Shown here: positions 25,017 through 33,926 of the stretch, piece after piece
Numbering within the stretch: position 1 is the stretch's first letter
How the letters are laid out: every line of letters begins with the position of its first letter
NCBI GenBank assembly: GCA_934446565.1
Contig: CAKSEO010000001.1
Span: 35,586-99,585, forward strand
Source of the DNA: an uncultured Oscillospiraceae bacterium
GTDB taxonomy: Bacteria > Bacillota > Clostridia > Oscillospirales > Ruminococcaceae
Direction: 5' to 3'
Length of the DNA: 64,000 nt
Translations under genes and position numbers: made by a program
The notes under the pieces: generated by a model
Told to the model about the DNA's origin: nothing
What the model saw: the letters and a program-made list of their open reading frames with translations, nothing else
Database searches by the model: none

Positions 25017-26378
25017 ATGGGAAGAATATTCGGCACGGACGGCGCGCGCGGCGTTGCTGTCACTGAACTCACCTGCGAAAGAGCGATGGAGATAGGCAGA
25101 GCGGCGGCTTACGTCCTCACTAAGGAGAGCGGAAAGGCTCACCCGAACATCATCGTCGGCATGGATACGCGCATTTCCTCTAAGATACTGGAGGCGGCGC
25201 TTTCTGCGGGTCTGGCTTCCGTGGGAGCTAACGCGCTCCAGCTGGGAGTTGTGCCTACTCCGGCGGTGGCTTACCTTGTTAAGCAGTACAACGCGGACGC
25301 CGGCGTTATGATCTCCGCGTCGCATAATACCGTGGAATATAACGGAATAAAGCTGTTTTCCTCCGAGGGATTCAAGCTCCCGGACAGCGTCGAGGAGGAG
25401 ATAGAGGAGCTTATTCTCGACAGAAAGGGCGAGATAAAACTCCGCGACGGCGTTGACGTCGGCAGGATAACCCGCCTTAGCAGCGCTTGCAGCGACTACA
25501 TCCAGCATATCAGGGACTGCGCTGGCGCGGGACATTACGCGGGCGTGAACCAGCGGTTCGTTTTTGACTGCGCTAACGGCAGCTCCGCAGTTACTGCGCG
25601 CAAGCTGTTCGCGTACCTCGGCACGGGCTGCGAGTTCATCGCCGACGAACCGGACGGCACCAACATCAACGACAACTGCGGCTCCACGCATATCGAGCAG
25701 CTCTGCGAGTACGTCAAGAGCGGCGGCATGGCGGCTGGATTTGCGTTCGACGGCGACGCCGACAGGTGTCTTGCGGTGGACGAAAACGGCAGGGTCATCG
25801 ACGGCGACCGCATCATTGCGGTGCTCGCAAAGCGCATGAAGGAAAAGCGCATTCTCAAGGGCGACGCGGCTGTCGTTACCGTCATGAGCAACCTCGGTTT
25901 CCACGATTTCATGAGGGACAACGGTATCAAGACCGTCTGCGCTAAGGTCGGCGACAGGTACGTGCTGGAGGAGATGCAGCGCAGCGGCTACAACATCGGC
26001 GGCGAGCAGTCCGGACATATAATCCTGCTCGACCACGCGACCACAGGAGATGGTCAGCTCACGGCGGCTATGCTCATCAAGGTAATGCAGGAGACCGGGA
26101 AGTCCCTGGCGCAGCTTTGCGATGGCATCGAGGACTATCCGCAGCTCCTTGTGAACGTCAGGATAACCGAGAGCGGCAAGGGCAAGTGGAACAGAGTCCC
26201 GGCGATAACCGACTGCATTTCTGCGGCTGAAAAGGAGCTTGCCGGAAACGGGCGCGTTCTCGTACGCGAGAGCGGCACGGAGCCGCTGGTGCGCGTTATG
26301 GTCGAGGGCAAGGACATGGATATGGTGAAGCGGCTGGCGGATTCCATCGCGGAGGAAGTAAAGCGCAGCCTTACATGA
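25017..26378 (+). CDS. glmM: Phosphoglucosamine mutase
   Basis: Interconverts glucosamine-6-phosphate and glucosamine-1-phosphate for UDP-GlcNAc and peptidoglycan synthesis. It has 453 residues. The N-terminus is RIFGTDGARGVA. The phosphorylated serine is S102 in ISASHNTVEYNGIK, the metal loop is FDGDADRCL, the sugar-specificity loop is GGEQSGHI, and the phosphate-binding end is RESGTEPLVRVMVEG. GGGGGC lies before the ATG. Placement after ruvB is unremarkable for this group. Confidence 0.96.
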   Translation: MGRIFGTDGARGVAVTELTCERAMEIGRAAAYVLTKESGKAHPNIIVGMDTRISSKILEAALSAGLASVGANALQLGVVPTPAVAYLVKQYNADAGVMISASHNTVEYNGIKLFSSEGFKLPDSVEEEIEELILDRKGEIKLRDGVDVGRITRLSSACSDYIQHIRDCAGAGHYAGVNQRFVFDCANGSSAVTARKLFAYLGTGCEFIADEPDGTNINDNCGSTHIEQLCEYVKSGGMAAGFAFDGDADRCLAVDENGRVIDGDRIIAVLAKRMKEKRILKGDAAVVTVMSNLGFHDFMRDNGIKTVCAKVGDRYVLEEMQRSGYNIGGEQSGHIILLDHATTGDGQLTAAMLIKVMQETGKSLAQLCDGIEDYPQLLVNVRITESGKGKWNRVPAITDCISAAEKELAGNGRVLVRESGTEPLVRVMVEGKDMDMVKRLADSIAEEVKRSLT

Positions 26379-26388
26379 CGGAGGAACG

Positions 26389-26748
26389 ATGTTAGTTTGT
26401 GCAAATAACGGGAACTTTCCCGCGAACGATAAAGAGGAACTCAAGACCGCGCTGAATGCGGCGTGCGGCGAAATATGGCTCGGCGAGGGGACGGATTCCT
26501 ACCCCTGCATGGCGATACTCTGCTGCGAGGACGGCGCGTCCATCAATTATTTCGAGAGCGAGGGCGGCACGGCTTACGTCTCCATCGGCGATAAGCGGCT
26601 CCATGGGACGATAGACGTCAACATCGACGGCGAGGCCTACCAGCTCAACCGCGGGCAGATAGTCCCGGAAAATAAGATACTCGAGATAGCCGAGGAATTC
26701 ATGAACGATATGAAGCTGCCTGAGTGCGTTGAGTGGGAGAAGATCTGA
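26389..26748 (+). CDS. Imm1-like immunity-type protein
   Basis: A 119-residue soluble protein. The pattern fits the Imm1 immunity family of polymorphic toxin systems: YPCMAILCCEDGASINYFES in the middle, IVPENKILEIAEEFM (family: VPxxxxxxAxxEF), and the C-terminal end LPECVEWEKI (family: P-x-x-V-x-W). GGAGGAAC lies just before the ATG, ten bases after glmM. No toxin gene is close by, so it is either an orphan antidote, a decoy, or a domesticated protein. The assignment is by motif recall, not by search. Confidence 0.55.
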   Translation: MLVCANNGNFPANDKEELKTALNAACGEIWLGEGTDSYPCMAILCCEDGASINYFESEGGTAYVSIGDKRLHGTIDVNIDGEAYQLNRGQIVPENKILEIAEEFMNDMKLPECVEWEKI

Positions 26749-26751
26749 AAT

Positions 26752-27384
26752 ATGCCGTTTGATTTCAAAAAGGAATATAAAGAGTTCTATATGCCGCCAA
26801 AGAAGCCGGGTATCGTAAACGTTCCAAAGATGAACTACATTGCAGTTCGCGGGACGGGCGACCCCAACAGCGAAAGCGGCGAGTACAAGGAATCTATCGG
26901 GCTGCTGTATGCGGTTGCGTTCACTATAAAGATGAGCAAGATGGGCAGCCACAGAATGGATGGGTATTTCGATTATGTAGTTCCGCCGCTGGAGGGATTC
27001 TGGTGGCAGGACGGTTCGGATTCCATCGACTATTCCCATAAGGAGGATTTCCACTTCATTTCGGCGATAAGGCTTCCTGATTTTGTCACTGCCGATGAAT
27101 TTAACTGGGCGGTCGGGGAAGCTTCCAGAAAGAAGAAGCTTGACCTTTCTAAAGTTGAGTTTTTCACCTATGATGAGGGACTTTGCGTGCAGTGCATGCA
27201 TGTAGGTCCATATGACGACGAGCCGAAAACAATAGAAGCAATGCACGAGCATGCGGCGCAGAACGGGTATGTTCCGGATATTAACGCTGACCGCATGCAC
27301 CATGAGATATATCTTTCAGACCCGCGAAAATGTGCGCCGGAAAGGTTAAAGACTGTTGTTCGCCACCCTGTCAAAGTCGGGTAA
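26752..27384 (+). CDS. GyrI-like small-molecule-binding domain protein
   Basis: A 210-residue cytoplasmic protein of the GyrI-like / SOUL-like ligand-binding superfamily. The start FDFKKEYKEFYMPPKKPGIVNVPKMNYIAVRGTGDPN is typical of this group (the N-terminal DFKKEYKELY-PPK type). Later elements are FDYVVPPLEGFWW, CVQCMHVGPYDDEPKTI and HEIYLSDPRKCAPE. There is no DNA-binding domain. Such proteins bind or hydrolyse small amphipathic compounds; the ligand here is unknown. It is four bases downstream of the Imm1-like gene. Confidence 0.85.
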   Translation: MPFDFKKEYKEFYMPPKKPGIVNVPKMNYIAVRGTGDPNSESGEYKESIGLLYAVAFTIKMSKMGSHRMDGYFDYVVPPLEGFWWQDGSDSIDYSHKEDFHFISAIRLPDFVTADEFNWAVGEASRKKKLDLSKVEFFTYDEGLCVQCMHVGPYDDEPKTIEAMHEHAAQNGYVPDINADRMHHEIYLSDPRKCAPERLKTVVRHPVKVG

Positions 27385-27415
27385 GTAAGAACAACTAGGA
27401 ACAGAGGACAAAAGA

Positions 27416-28279
27416 ATGAGACTATCAGACAAGTGGCAGGACTACTGCCTTATCGACACATCAGACGGCGAGCGGCTGGAGCGCTGGGGCGACGTTACGC
27501 TTATCCGCCCCGACCCGCAGATAATCTGGAAATGCGGCGGCGAGGCTCCCGAATGGCGCACCGCTCACGCGAAGTACAACCGCTCCTCCTCCGGGGGAGG
27601 CTCCTGGGATTACCGCAGGAAGCTCCCAGAGAGCTGGCAGATAAAGTACGGCGAGCTTACATTCATGGTGAAGCCCACCGGATTCAAGCACACCGGGCTT
27701 TTCCCGGAGCAGGCGGTCAACTGGGACTACTGCATGAACGCGATACGCTCCGCAGACCGCCCGATAAACGTGCTGAACTTGTTTGCGTATACCGGCGGCG
27801 CTACGCTTGCCTGCGCTGCGGCGGGGGCTTCGGTATGCCACGTCGACGCAGTAAAGGGCATGGTGGACTGGGCGCGCACCAACGCGAAGCTTTCCGGGCT
27901 TTCGGACAAGCCTATCCGCTGGATAGTCGATGACGCGCAGAAGTTCATCAATCGCGAGATTCGCCGCGGGAACCACTACGACGGAATCATTCTCGACCCG
28001 CCCAGCTACGGCAGGGGAACAAACGGCGAGATGTGGAAGCTGGAGGACTGCATTTACGACCTGATGGAGAGCTGCACACAGCTGCTGTCGGACAAGCCGC
28101 TGTTCGTGCTTTTGAACAGCTACACGACCGGGCTTTCCGCAAGCGTTATGAGCTACCTGCTGCAAATGACCGTCGGCAAGCGGTTCGACATCACGGTGGA
28201 TTCCCAGGAGATAGGGCTTCCGGTAAAGCAGACCGGCATGCCGCTCCCCGCCGGAAGCACTGCGATAGTACATTTTTGA
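27416..28279 (+). CDS. RlmI/RlmK-like class I SAM-dependent methyltransferase
   Basis: A 287-residue methyltransferase of the 23S rRNA m5C/m7G type. The substrate side has the N-terminal RNA-binding-like part with FMVKPTGFKHTGLFPEQAVNWDY split into KHTGLFPEQ, the SAM-binding motif I is VLNLFAYTGGATLACA, the acidic motif II is CHVDAVKGMVDWAR, and the catalytic DPPSYGRG motif is present. It lacks the PUA domain of RlmI. The exact target nucleotide is not known. GAGGAC precedes the ATG. Confidence 0.85.
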   Translation: MRLSDKWQDYCLIDTSDGERLERWGDVTLIRPDPQIIWKCGGEAPEWRTAHAKYNRSSSGGGSWDYRRKLPESWQIKYGELTFMVKPTGFKHTGLFPEQAVNWDYCMNAIRSADRPINVLNLFAYTGGATLACAAAGASVCHVDAVKGMVDWARTNAKLSGLSDKPIRWIVDDAQKFINREIRRGNHYDGIILDPPSYGRGTNGEMWKLEDCIYDLMESCTQLLSDKPLFVLLNSYTTGLSASVMSYLLQMTVGKRFDITVDSQEIGLPVKQTGMPLPAGSTAIVHF

Positions 28280-28296
28280 GATAACGGGTGAAGCAT

Positions 28297-30048
28297 TTGA
28301 ATATTATAGAAGTAGAAAATCTGTCTTTTGATTATATCACCTATGACGAGGACGGCAAGGAGGTCAGCCGCAATCCGGTGCTGAAGGACGTTTCGCTGAA
28401 CGTCCCGGAGGGGCAGTTCCTTGCAATCCTGGGTCACAACGGCTGCGGAAAGTCCACGCTTGCGAAGCATTTCAACGCGATACTCACGCCGACCTCCGGC
28501 AGGGTCACGGTCGCAGGTATCGACACCTCTGACGAGGACAGGCTGTTCGATATCCGGCAGACCGTCGGAATGGTGTTTCAGAATCCGGACAACCAGCTTG
28601 TTGCGACCATCGTCGAGGAGGACGTTGCGTTCGCGCCGGAGAACATGGGAGTTCCCCAGCCGGAGATACGCCAGCGCGTTGATGACGCATTGAAGCAGGT
28701 GGACATGTACGAATACCGCGAGCACGCTCCGCACCAGCTCTCCGGCGGTCAGAAGCAGCGCGTTGCCATCGCTGGAGTCATTGCAATGCAGCCGCGGTGT
28801 ATCGTGATGGACGAGCCTACCGCAATGCTCGACCCCAAGGGCAGGCGGGAGGTAATGAAAACTATCCATACGCTCAATCGCGAAAAGGGGATAACAGTGG
28901 TCCTCATCACGCATTATATGGACGAGGCAGCGCAGGCTGACCGCGTTGTTGTTATGGACGGCGGCAATATCATCATGGACAACGTTCCGAAGAAGATATT
29001 CTCCCAGGTTAAGAAGCTGCGCTCCGTCGGTCTGGACGTCCCGCAGGTGACGGAGCTTTGCGAAACGTTGCGTGAGAACAACGTTGACATTTCCACGGAA
29101 ATAATCGGCGAGCAGGAATGCGCCGAGGCTTTGTTCAACCTCACAAGGGGAAAGAGCGCGGAGCTTCCGGCTGTTTCCGATGTTGCGGAGGACGATAAGC
29201 GCCCGGTGGTGCTGGAGTGCGACAAGGTGACCTACAAGTACAGCATCGGCACTCCGTTTGAAAAGACTGCGGTCAACAGCGTTGATTTGCAGATACGCCA
29301 GGGGGAGTTCGTCGGGATAATTGGTCACACCGGAAGTGGTAAATCTACGCTGATACAGCATTTCAACGGACTTGTAAAGCCTACCTCCGGGCGGGTGCTG
29401 GTGGATGGCGTTGACATCTGGAGCAAGGAGGTCAACATTCGGGACATCCGGTTCAAGGTGGGGCTGGTGTTCCAGTATTCGGAACACCAGCTGTTCGAGG
29501 AGACCGTCGCCAAGGACATCGCGTACGGTCCGAAGAACATGGGGCTTTCCGGCGAGGATATAAAAAAGCGCGTGCGCAGCGCCGCGGAGAGCATGGATAT
29601 AGTCCACCTGCTGGACAGGTCGCCGTTTGAGCTTTCCGGAGGTCAGCAGCGCAGGGTCGCCCTAGCGGGAGTCCTCGCGATGGACCCGGAGGTGCTTATC
29701 TTAGACGAGCCGGCGGCAGGTCTCGACCCCAAGGGGCGCGACAAGATACTCGCGCAGATAAAGCAGTACCACGACCAGTACGGCAAGACGATACTGCTGG
29801 TTTCACACTCGATGGAGGACATCGTGAAGTTCGCCGGAAAGGTGCTTGTTATGAACAAGAGCCGCCTGTTCTGCTACGACACGGTTGACAGGGTTTTCGC
29901 ACGGACTGACGAGCTCGCGAAGATAGGTCTCGACGTCCCGCAGATAACAAGAATGAGCCATATCCTGAAGTCCCTCGGGACGGATATCGGGAATGACATC
30001 TACACCACACAGAGAGCGGCGGAGAGGCTGCTCCCGCTGATCAGATAA
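28297..30048 (+). CDS. ecfA: Fused ECF transporter ATPase (EcfA1-EcfA2 in one chain)
   Basis: Two ATPase domains of an energy-coupling factor transporter in one 583-residue protein. The first half has Walker [10 protein letters not shown], signature [13 protein letters not shown] and Walker [16 protein letters not shown]. The second half has [22 protein letters not shown] and [16 protein letters not shown] linker of about 45 residues joins them. In most Bacillota these are two genes (ecfA1, ecfA2). GGGTG places the start at TTG 28297; GTG 28288 is in frame but is part of that site. ecfT and truA follow, the standard order. No substrate-binding S component is here, so it is likely a shared (group II) module. 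Confidence 0.93.
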   Translation: MNIIEVENLSFDYITYDEDGKEVSRNPVLKDVSLNVPEGQFLAILGHNGCGKSTLAKHFNAILTPTSGRVTVAGIDTSDEDRLFDIRQTVGMVFQNPDNQLVATIVEEDVAFAPENMGVPQPEIRQRVDDALKQVDMYEYREHAPHQLSGGQKQRVAIAGVIAMQPRCIVMDEPTAMLDPKGRREVMKTIHTLNREKGITVVLITHYMDEAAQADRVVVMDGGNIIMDNVPKKIFSQVKKLRSVGLDVPQVTELCETLRENNVDISTEIIGEQECAEALFNLTRGKSAELPAVSDVAEDDKRPVVLECDKVTYKYSIGTPFEKTAVNSVDLQIRQGEFVGIIGHTGSGKSTLIQHFNGLVKPTSGRVLVDGVDIWSKEVNIRDIRFKVGLVFQYSEHQLFEETVAKDIAYGPKNMGLSGEDIKKRVRSAAESMDIVHLLDRSPFELSGGQQRRVALAGVLAMDPEVLILDEPAAGLDPKGRDKILAQIKQYHDQYGKTILLVSHSMEDIVKFAGKVLVMNKSRLFCYDTVDRVFARTDELAKIGLDVPQITRMSHILKSLGTDIGNDIYTTQRAAERLLPLIR

Positions 30049-30067
30049 GTAAGGACTAGAACAAAAG

Positions 30068-30880
30068 ATGATAAAGGATATTACGATAGGGCAGTACTTC
30101 CCGGGTAATTCGGTCATACACAGGCTCGACAGCCGCGTAAAGCTCGTTCTGGATATACTGTACCTTGTTATTCTGTTTACCGCACAGAGTTACACTGGGC
30201 TGCTGCTGGGCATGCTTTTCATGGTGATGTGCTACATGCTGGCGAGGATAAAGCTCATAATGATACTCAAGAGTGTCAAGCCTATCCTCCCGCTGATGAT
30301 ATTCACCGGGATACTCAACCTGTTTTTCGTCAAGGGTGAAACTCCGCTGTTCAAGTGGCAGTTCATCGAGATCTACCCGGAGGGCGTCAATACTGCGCTG
30401 TTCATGCTGATACGCGTGCTGACGCTCATCATCGGCATGTCGCTGCTGACCTACACGACCTCCCCGATAATGCTCACCGACGCTATCGAGCGGCTGCTTT
30501 CGCCGCTCAAGAAGATACACGTCCCGGTGCACGAGCTTTCAATGATGATGACCATCGCGCTGCGCTTCATTCCGACGCTGGTCGAGGAGACCGACAAGAT
30601 AATGTCCGCCCAGAAAGCCCGTGGCGCTGAGATGGATACCGGGGGACTGGTCAAGAAGGCGAAGTCCCTGATACCGGTGCTTATCCCGCTGTTCGTTTCG
30701 GCGTTCAAGCGTGCCAACGAGCTTGCCACCGCAATGGAGTGTCGCTGCTACCACGGCGGCGAGGGGCGTACAAGGCTCAAGGTAATGCATACCGCTCCGA
30801 GGGACTACGTTGCCATCGGCTGCATGCTGCTTCTGCTGGCGGCGGTCATCGTTATCAACTGCTTCCCGGTTCTGCCGTGA
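30068..30880 (+). CDS. ecfT: ECF transporter transmembrane protein EcfT
   Basis: A 270-residue integral membrane protein coupling the ATPases to vitamin-binding S components. About five to six membrane helices are visible, for example VLDILYLVILFTAQSY and LLLGMLFMVMCYML. The two cytoplasmic coupling motifs are AQKARGAE and AMECRCYHGG; the second normally reads AMEARGY or close to it, so one small residue is Cys here. The binding site AAGGA is distant (about 12 bases) from the ATG. Downstream neighbour truA completes the usual set. Confidence 0.92.
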   Translation: MIKDITIGQYFPGNSVIHRLDSRVKLVLDILYLVILFTAQSYTGLLLGMLFMVMCYMLARIKLIMILKSVKPILPLMIFTGILNLFFVKGETPLFKWQFIEIYPEGVNTALFMLIRVLTLIIGMSLLTYTTSPIMLTDAIERLLSPLKKIHVPVHELSMMMTIALRFIPTLVEETDKIMSAQKARGAEMDTGGLVKKAKSLIPVLIPLFVSAFKRANELATAMECRCYHGGEGRTRLKVMHTAPRDYVAIGCMLLLLAAVIVINCFPVLP

Positions 30881-30892
30881 CGAGGTGACAAT

Positions 30893-31639
30893 TTGCGTAA
30901 TTTAAAGGTTTTCATTGCGTACAACGGTGCGGCTTACCACGGTTTCCAGCGGCAGGACAACGCCCTGACCGTGCAGGAGGTCGTCGAGAACAGCATCGGA
31001 AAGCTGCTCAAGATACCCGCTCCGGTTATATACGGCTGCTCCCGGACGGACACCGGAGTGCATGCGCGACAGTTCTGCTTCAATGTCCACGTTGACAGCA
31101 GGATACCCTGCGAGGGCTTCGTGAAAGGCATGAATACGCTGCTCCCGCCGGATATCGCGGTGCTCTCCTGCGAGGACGCTCCGGAGGATTTCCACGCGAG
31201 ATACTGCACGAAAAGCAAGGAATATGTCTACCTCATCGCGAATACCGTTCAGAGGGACGTATTTTTGCAGAACCTGGCGTACCACTATCCATATAAGCTT
31301 GACATCGACAAAATGAACGAGGCGGCGGTGCTGCTGGTCGGGGAGCATGATTTCGCGGCGTTCTGTAAGGCGGAGGGCAAGGCGCGCATGAAGTCCACCG
31401 TGCGGGAGATATACAGTTTCACCGCGTCGATGAAAGAGGACGACGTGTGCGAGCTGAAAATAAGCGGCAGCGGATTCCTCTACAACATGGTGAGGATATG
31501 CGCGGGCACGCTCATCTATATCAACGAGGGAAAGCTGACAACAGACGACATAAAGCGTGCGCTGCTGACAGGTGACAGAAATTTTGCGGGAAAGACTCTC
31601 CCGCCTGAGGGCTTGTACCTCAACCGCGTGAACTATTGA
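30893..31639 (+). CDS. truA: tRNA pseudouridine(38-40) synthase
   Basis: Modifies uridines 38 to 40 of the anticodon arm. It has 248 residues. The catalytic aspartate is D53 in CSRTDTGVHA. The entry IAYNGAAYHGFQRQ and the late motif GSGFLYNMVRICAGTLI are typical. The start is TTG 30893, eight bases after GAGGTGA. Confidence 0.96.
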   Translation: MRNLKVFIAYNGAAYHGFQRQDNALTVQEVVENSIGKLLKIPAPVIYGCSRTDTGVHARQFCFNVHVDSRIPCEGFVKGMNTLLPPDIAVLSCEDAPEDFHARYCTKSKEYVYLIANTVQRDVFLQNLAYHYPYKLDIDKMNEAAVLLVGEHDFAAFCKAEGKARMKSTVREIYSFTASMKEDDVCELKISGSGFLYNMVRICAGTLIYINEGKLTTDDIKRALLTGDRNFAGKTLPPEGLYLNRVNY

Positions 31640-31664
31640 CCGCGGCTGCCATTTGATGTATAAT
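31636..31664 (+). promoter_or_regulatory. Promoter of the DUF5711-CvpA-ClpE operon
   Basis: TTGACC (31636-31641), 17 bases, TATAAT (31659-31664). The -35 overlaps the truA stop codon. Confidence 0.8.
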
Positions 31665-31704
31665 AGCATGGGGAACGTTTGAGAGGACTGGTGCTTAATT
31701 ACAG

Positions 31705-32838
31705 ATGGATAAAAGAAACGACATAAACGACTTCAGAAAAAAGCGCAGGGCGCGGAAAGCAAGGCTCAATGTTGCCATCGTTACGCTTTTCGGGCTGATA
31801 ATCCTGCTCATCGCGCTCAACTGGGGGAAGATAATCTCGCCGCTCAAGGACGCCGCGCTGGACGTGGGAAAGGGCGGCTTCCCGGTGAATCTGCCGGGAA
31901 GCACGGATTACGTGCTTGACGAGCTTGGCGACAATTTCTGCCTGCTGACGGATACGTATTTTTATACCTATAATTCAGACGGGGCGATGATATCCAATGT
32001 CCAGCACGGAATGCAGTCCGCCGCACTTTCCAGCAACTCGCGCCGGGCGCTGCTCTACGACCGCAACGGCAGGGAGCTGAAGCTCTACAACCGCACCGGA
32101 GAGATCTACAACACCGCCACCGAGGATACGATAGACTTCGCTCAGATAAGCAACGGCGAACGCTGCGCAGTCGTCACGAAATCCTCGAAGTATTCCAACT
32201 GCCTGTTCGTGTTCAACGGGGAGGGGCAGCAGATATTCCGTTGGGCTTCACCGCTGTACCTTATCGACAGAGTCGCATTCTCGCAGGATGACAACAGTAT
32301 ATTCGCGGCGGTCTGCGGCGCGGACAACGGCGAGCTGGAATACCGCCTGCTGCGTTTCGACCTTGACAACAGCGACGGCACAGTCTGGGAAACCTACATC
32401 GGGAAGCATATGGTGTTCTCGCTTGAGCAGTCCGACGGAGAGGTGTTCGCGGTCACAGCCGGCGGGGCGTACATCGTTGACGCAGGCAGCGGCGAAGTAA
32501 CGGCGCAGAACGATTTCGTCAAGACGGTCTCACAGATACCCGGCGGAGAATTCCGCGCAGTTCTGTTCAGCGATACCGCCGGCGGAAACGTACTGACGGT
32601 GTACGACGAAACGCTGGATGGATCAGCGGCTCTCGGATTGCAGAATGTCACCAGGGTGCGTGCGGATGGAAAAAGACTGTTCGTTCTCAGCAAGCGAATG
32701 CTCACGGTGCTTGACGATGGACTCAACACGGTGTCTGAGATCGAGCTGGACGATGATTATTCGGATATGCTGATCATAGGCGGCAGCGCTTATCTGCTCG
32801 GCTACAACACCGTTCAGAAAGTCGAACTCGGGATTTAA
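31705..32838 (+). CDS. DUF5711-like membrane-anchored protein
   Basis: A 377-residue protein with a basic cytoplasmic start (KKRRARKARLN), one membrane helix (VAIVTLFGLIILLIALNW) and an extracytoplasmic region whose repeated blades (YSNCLFVFNGEGQQIF, AYIVDAGSGEVTAQND) suggest a beta-propeller. Assignment to DUF5711 is by overall pattern and by its place before a CvpA-like gene, a pairing I know from Ruminococcus-type genomes. The start GGATAAAAG follows a weak binding site. Function unknown. Confidence 0.7.
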   Translation: MDKRNDINDFRKKRRARKARLNVAIVTLFGLIILLIALNWGKIISPLKDAALDVGKGGFPVNLPGSTDYVLDELGDNFCLLTDTYFYTYNSDGAMISNVQHGMQSAALSSNSRRALLYDRNGRELKLYNRTGEIYNTATEDTIDFAQISNGERCAVVTKSSKYSNCLFVFNGEGQQIFRWASPLYLIDRVAFSQDDNSIFAAVCGADNGELEYRLLRFDLDNSDGTVWETYIGKHMVFSLEQSDGEVFAVTAGGAYIVDAGSGEVTAQNDFVKTVSQIPGGEFRAVLFSDTAGGNVLTVYDETLDGSAALGLQNVTRVRADGKRLFVLSKRMLTVLDDGLNTVSEIELDDDYSDMLIIGGSAYLLGYNTVQKVELGI

Positions 32839-32849
32839 GGAGGCAGTTT

Positions 32850-33884
32850 ATGGGATCGCAGTTTGCGATAGTTTATGATATATTGATAGCCGTAGTGCTC
32901 GTGTTCGCTGTGTTCAGCGGCGCAAAGCGCGGGTTCGTCAGTGTTGCTGTGGGGATCGCCGCAGTGTTCGTTGGTTTTTTCTGCGCGGTGACGTTCAGCT
33001 CGCCGATAACCGAGCTCATCTACGCTTCGGCAGTGGAGAAGCCTCTCAGCGAAGCAGTCAGCCAGACACTTGACGAGAATATGAGCAGCATCACGCTGAG
33101 CGAACTGTCCGGAATGGATTTCGACAAGGTGAAGGTTTCCGGCACTCCTGTTTCAGAGATAACTCCGGAGTACTCCGGGACTAACAAGGTCGTGTACGAC
33201 CTGTCGGACGTTGACCTCAGCGGTACCGGATTTGAGAACGCCGACCTCAGCAAGTTCGGATTCGGCAGCAATGAGGACTACGCTCATATGAATGGAAAAA
33301 ACGCGGAGTTCACGATGTCCGATATCGAATCGAACGGGCTTGGCAGGCTCGTCACCGCGCAGGTGATAGCCGTAAGGCTGTCATCAAGCCCGATGATAAG
33401 CGGCATACAGGAGTATGTGGGGCTTATCGGAGGAATGTTCCCGGCGCAGCTCCAGGAGATCTCCCAGGGAATAGGCGACGGCGAGATATCAATGGTGCGG
33501 ACGCTGGTGCTGACAATGATCAACTGCTCGTCGTCAGTCAAGACCGCAGTCATTGACAACATGCTTCACCCGGCTTTTTCGCTGCTTATCAACACGTTCG
33601 TTTTCGCGGGGATATTCATTCTCGTGACCTGCGTGCTGAACCTGCTCGCAAGGGTGCTCAAGGTAGTAAACAAGATCCCGGTCGTCGGGAGCGTCAACGG
33701 GCTGCTCGGCGGCGTTTGCGGCGTGGTCAGCGGACTTATCTCAGTTTGCATTATCTGCATAGTCGTAAGGCTCATCGTCTATATCAGCGGCGGAAATACT
33801 ATGCTGCTGAATGAAACCGCGATAGGCTCGACCTATGTGTTTAAGTATTTCTATAACTTTGAATTCCTGAATTTCCTGAATTAA
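32850..33884 (+). CDS. CvpA-like membrane protein
   Basis: A 344-residue protein. The N-terminus carries the CvpA family pattern: IVYDILIAVVLVFAVFSGAKRGFV, then a second helix. A long Asp/Ser/Glu-rich extracytoplasmic insert (about 60-200) separates the first two helices from a C-terminal pair (FVFAGIFILVTCVLNLLARVL and a GGV CGVVSGLISVCIICIVVRL-type helix). CvpA was named for colicin V production and is linked to envelope integrity. GGAGG precedes the ATG. Confidence 0.8.
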   Translation: MGSQFAIVYDILIAVVLVFAVFSGAKRGFVSVAVGIAAVFVGFFCAVTFSSPITELIYASAVEKPLSEAVSQTLDENMSSITLSELSGMDFDKVKVSGTPVSEITPEYSGTNKVVYDLSDVDLSGTGFENADLSKFGFGSNEDYAHMNGKNAEFTMSDIESNGLGRLVTAQVIAVRLSSSPMISGIQEYVGLIGGMFPAQLQEISQGIGDGEISMVRTLVLTMINCSSSVKTAVIDNMLHPAFSLLINTFVFAGIFILVTCVLNLLARVLKVVNKIPVVGSVNGLLGGVCGVVSGLISVCIICIVVRLIVYISGGNTMLLNETAIGSTYVFKYFYNFEFLNFLN

Positions 33885-33926
33885 GGACGTTTCAGGCTGC
33901 TATTTCATGCAAAGGTGGTATAAACT

